Positions 62,114 to 64,000 of a stretch of 64,000 nucleotides of DNA are shown here, one piece after another. The DNA is taken from positions 8,637,283 through 8,701,282 of the forward strand of contig NC_049992.1 in assembly GCF_000003815.2 (NCBI RefSeq), given 5' to 3'. Each line of letters begins with the position of its first letter. Within the stretch, counting starts at the first letter, position 1. This DNA is from Branchiostoma floridae. Lineage: Eukaryota; Chordata; Leptocardii; Amphioxiformes; Branchiostomatidae. The notes under the pieces were generated by a model. That model searched no databases and was not told the origin of the DNA. It was given only the letters and a program-made list of their open reading frames with translations. Position numbers and translations under genes: made by a program.

Positions 62114-63443
62114 CTACTCAAATGCTCCAGCACGGGCCTTGAACGCAGCTTTGCGTTCCTCCTCCTTCTCTTTTTCGGCCTTCTCCTGCCGCTTGCGCTC
62201 GTAGTCCAACCGCTGCTGCTCCTGTATCTCCTGTTGGTACTTCTCCTTGTCAGCATCTTCGTTCATCTGAGATGGGGAGGATGTTGATTCATCTGAGATG
62301 TTGTTATTATAAAACTGTTGTGTGAGATGTGTATCTATGAGAACTGTGGTGTGAGATGTGTATCTATGATAACTGGTGTGAGATGTGTGTCCATGAGAAC
62401 TGTTGTGTGAGATGTGTATCTATGAGAACTGGTGTGAGATGTGTATCTATAAGAACTGTTGTGTGAGATGTGTATCTATGAGAACTGGTGTGAGATGTGT
62501 ATCCATGAGAACTGTGGTGTGAGATGTGTATCTATGAGAACTGTAGTGTAAGATGTGTAACTACAAGTACTGTGGTGTGAGATGTGTATCTATAAGAACT
62601 GTTGTGTGAGATGTGTATCTATGAGAACTGGTGTGAGATGTGTATCCATGAGAACTGTGGTGTTAGATGTGTATCTATGAGAACTGTAGTGTGAGATGTG
62701 TATCTTTGAGAACTGTAGTGTGAGATGTGTATCTATGATAACTAGTGTGAGATGTGTATCCATGAGAACTGTAGTGTGAGATGTGTATCTATGAGAACTG
62801 TGGTGTGAGATGTGTATCTTTGAGAACTGTAGTGTGAGATGTGTATCTATAAGAACTGTTGTGTGAGATGTGTATCTATGATAACTGTAGTGTGAGATGT
62901 GTATCCATGAGAACTGTGGTGTGAAATGTGTATATATATATATGAGAACTGTGATGTGAGATGTGTAATCCATGAAAACTTTAGTGTGAGATATGTATCT
63001 ATGAGTCTGAGATGTGGAACTGGTATGACATGTGTATGTATCTGTGAGAACTGTGGTGTGAGTTTGAGTTTGGTGGTTCCACACAAGCCCCTATGGCAAT
63101 ACAGTAGAAGCTGCTTAATTGCACGGCCTATTTGCCAGTGAATTTCGTGCAATTATCCGGGTCGTGCAATAATGCGGAGTTATCTTGCTGGACCGCACCG
63201 GTTTGGGATTTGAGGATTCTGTGCAGTTAACAGAAGTGTGCGTTAATCCATTGTGCAATTAACTGGCTTCTACTGTATCACATGTATTACCTTGGATTCA
63301 AAGAATCCCTTTGCTCCTCCAACACCAGCTGCCTTCTGTACTTTGATGGAGACTCCAAACTTGCCGTGGGCCTCCACCAGCTTGGCCAGGCCTGATCCCT
63401 CCGGCATCTCGCCCTTCAGAACCTTACTCCAAAGGTACAGAAA
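62114..63443 (-). CDS. EFHD2: EFHD1/EFHD2 (swiprosin) homologue, C-terminal part, partial
   Basis: Two exons, 63291-63443 and 62114-62266, each 153 nt, join in phase 0 to 100 residues plus stop. The first encodes FLYLWSKVLKGEMPEGSGLAKL and then VGGAKGFFESK, corresponding to the end of the second EF-hand and the conserved GVKGAKSFFEAK segment of swiprosins. The second is a highly charged coiled coil ending RKAAFKARAGAFE, like the ERKKQAEEMKQRKAAFKEL tail of human EFHD2. The calcium loops and N-terminus lie beyond position 64000. Swiprosins bind calcium and actin (EFHD2, cytoplasm) or act at the inner mitochondrial membrane (EFHD1); this copy cannot be assigned between the two. The intron between the exons is filled by a minisatellite and a 178-bp MITE. 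Confidence 0.87.
62290..63062. repeat. Minisatellite, about 25 units of 27-31 bp, in EFHD intron
   Basis: The unit is close to GAGATGTGTATCTATGAGAA plus CTGTGGTGT, with variants CTGGTGT and CTGTTGTGT. It creates the His-Thr-Ser-rich minus-strand frame 62590-63084, which is not a gene. Confidence 0.95.
63100..63277. mobile_element. MITE family B (178 bp) in EFHD intron
   Basis: TACAGTAGAAGCTGC at the left and GGCTTCTACTGTA at the right, internally similar to 721-898. Sits 14 bp from the EFHD exon at 63291, next to its splice donor. Confidence 0.8.
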
Positions 63444-63529
63444 CTAGGCGGAGAGATGACATTGAGAGAGTGGGTGAGTTAGAGAAGAGACTACTATAGT
63501 AGAATACTTTGGCTGGGTACTATTGCTGG

Positions 63530-64000
63530 GAATGTTGCCCTCACCTCTCCCATGTTTCCCTCACCCCTCCCATGTTGCCCTCAACTCTTTTATGTTGCCC
63601 TCACCTCTCATGTTGTCCCCATCCATCCCATGTTGTGCTCACCCCTCTCATGTTGCCCTCACCCCTCTCACATTGCCCTCACCTCGCCGTGTTGCCCTCA
63701 CCCTATCATGTCGCCCTTACCCCTTCCATATTGCCTTCACCCTTCTGTATTGATATCTGTATCTATATAGGCGGTATAACCGCCCTTTGGCGTAACACAC
63801 TTTTGTCATGTTGCCCTCACCTCTCATCAGGCCTGTCACGTTACCCTCACCTAGCTCTCTTGTGTTGCCCTGAAACCCCTGCTCATGTTGCCCTAACCCC
63901 TTCAATCTTACTCTCACCTGTCTCATGTTGCCCTCAACCCTCCCATCTTGCCCTCACCCTTCTCATGTTGCCCTCACCCTTTTCATGTTGCCCTCACCCT
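63530..64000. repeat. Minisatellite, about 20-bp units, running off the right end
   Basis: Variants of ATGTTGCCCTCACCCCTCTC repeated to the window end, interrupted at 63754-63801 by the small GCGGTATAACC repeat. Located in the EFHD intron upstream of the exon at 63443. Pro/His-rich frames across it are artefacts. Confidence 0.92.

Noticed and set aside
62290-63062. Regular short repeats resembling a CRISPR array
   Set aside because: No unique spacers; units are contiguous and variable, in an intron of an animal gene.
62590-63084. A 164-codon minus-strand frame rich in His, Thr and Ser
   Set aside because: It is the translation of a minisatellite; unit length changes the frame and there is no domain.

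Overview
The window is animal nuclear DNA, not microbial: genes are broken into short phased exons with GT-AG junctions, introns carry many small inverted-repeat transposons, and the proteins match chordate families closely. The repeat mix, the compact genes and the very close resemblance to vertebrate proteins fit an invertebrate deuterostome, most likely a cephalochordate (amphioxus). That assignment is inference from memory of such genomes and was not tested by a search.

Five protein genes can be supported, four of them by complete in-phase exon joins inside the window or up to its edge. (1) ARMC9 (LisH and armadillo repeats, ciliary base), minus strand, first five coding exons between 4835 and 461, running off the left end. 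(2) PPIH (cyclophilin H of the U4/U6.U5 snRNP), plus strand, eight exons 6246-10498, complete, 178 aa. (3) A Y-box cold-shock-domain protein (YBX1/2/3 type), minus strand, ten coding exons 42681-14893, complete, 318 aa, including a 34-nt microexon and a 21-kb intron. (4) eIF5A, plus strand, four coding exons 50266-52607, complete, 154 aa, with a further intron in the 3' UTR. (5) An EFHD1/EFHD2 (swiprosin) homologue, minus strand, last two exons 63443-62114, upstream part outside the right end.

Layout: ARMC9 and PPIH are head to head across 1.4 kb. PPIH and YBX are tail to tail across 4.4 kb that is mostly foldback repeats. YBX and eIF5A are head to head across about 7.6 kb. eIF5A and EFHD are tail to tail across about 9.5 kb dominated by hAT-like, Harbinger-like and SINE insertions. 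The 21-kb YBX intron has a central part (about 22-37 kb) that is nearly free of recognisable transposons and unusually rich in CACGTG E-boxes.

Biologically the set is RNA and translation machinery (splicing cyclophilin, mRNA-packaging Y-box protein, translation elongation factor) beside a cilium gene and an actin/calcium adaptor. There is no operon-like co-function. The interest lies in conserved linkage: from memory, human YBX1 lies next to PPIH, YBX2 close to EIF5A, and ARMC9 near EFHD1, so this one locus looks like the unduplicated source of several vertebrate paralogous regions. The second point of interest is an hAT-like element that landed exactly on a YBX splice donor. No CRISPR array, prokaryotic gene, viral gene or toxin gene was seen.
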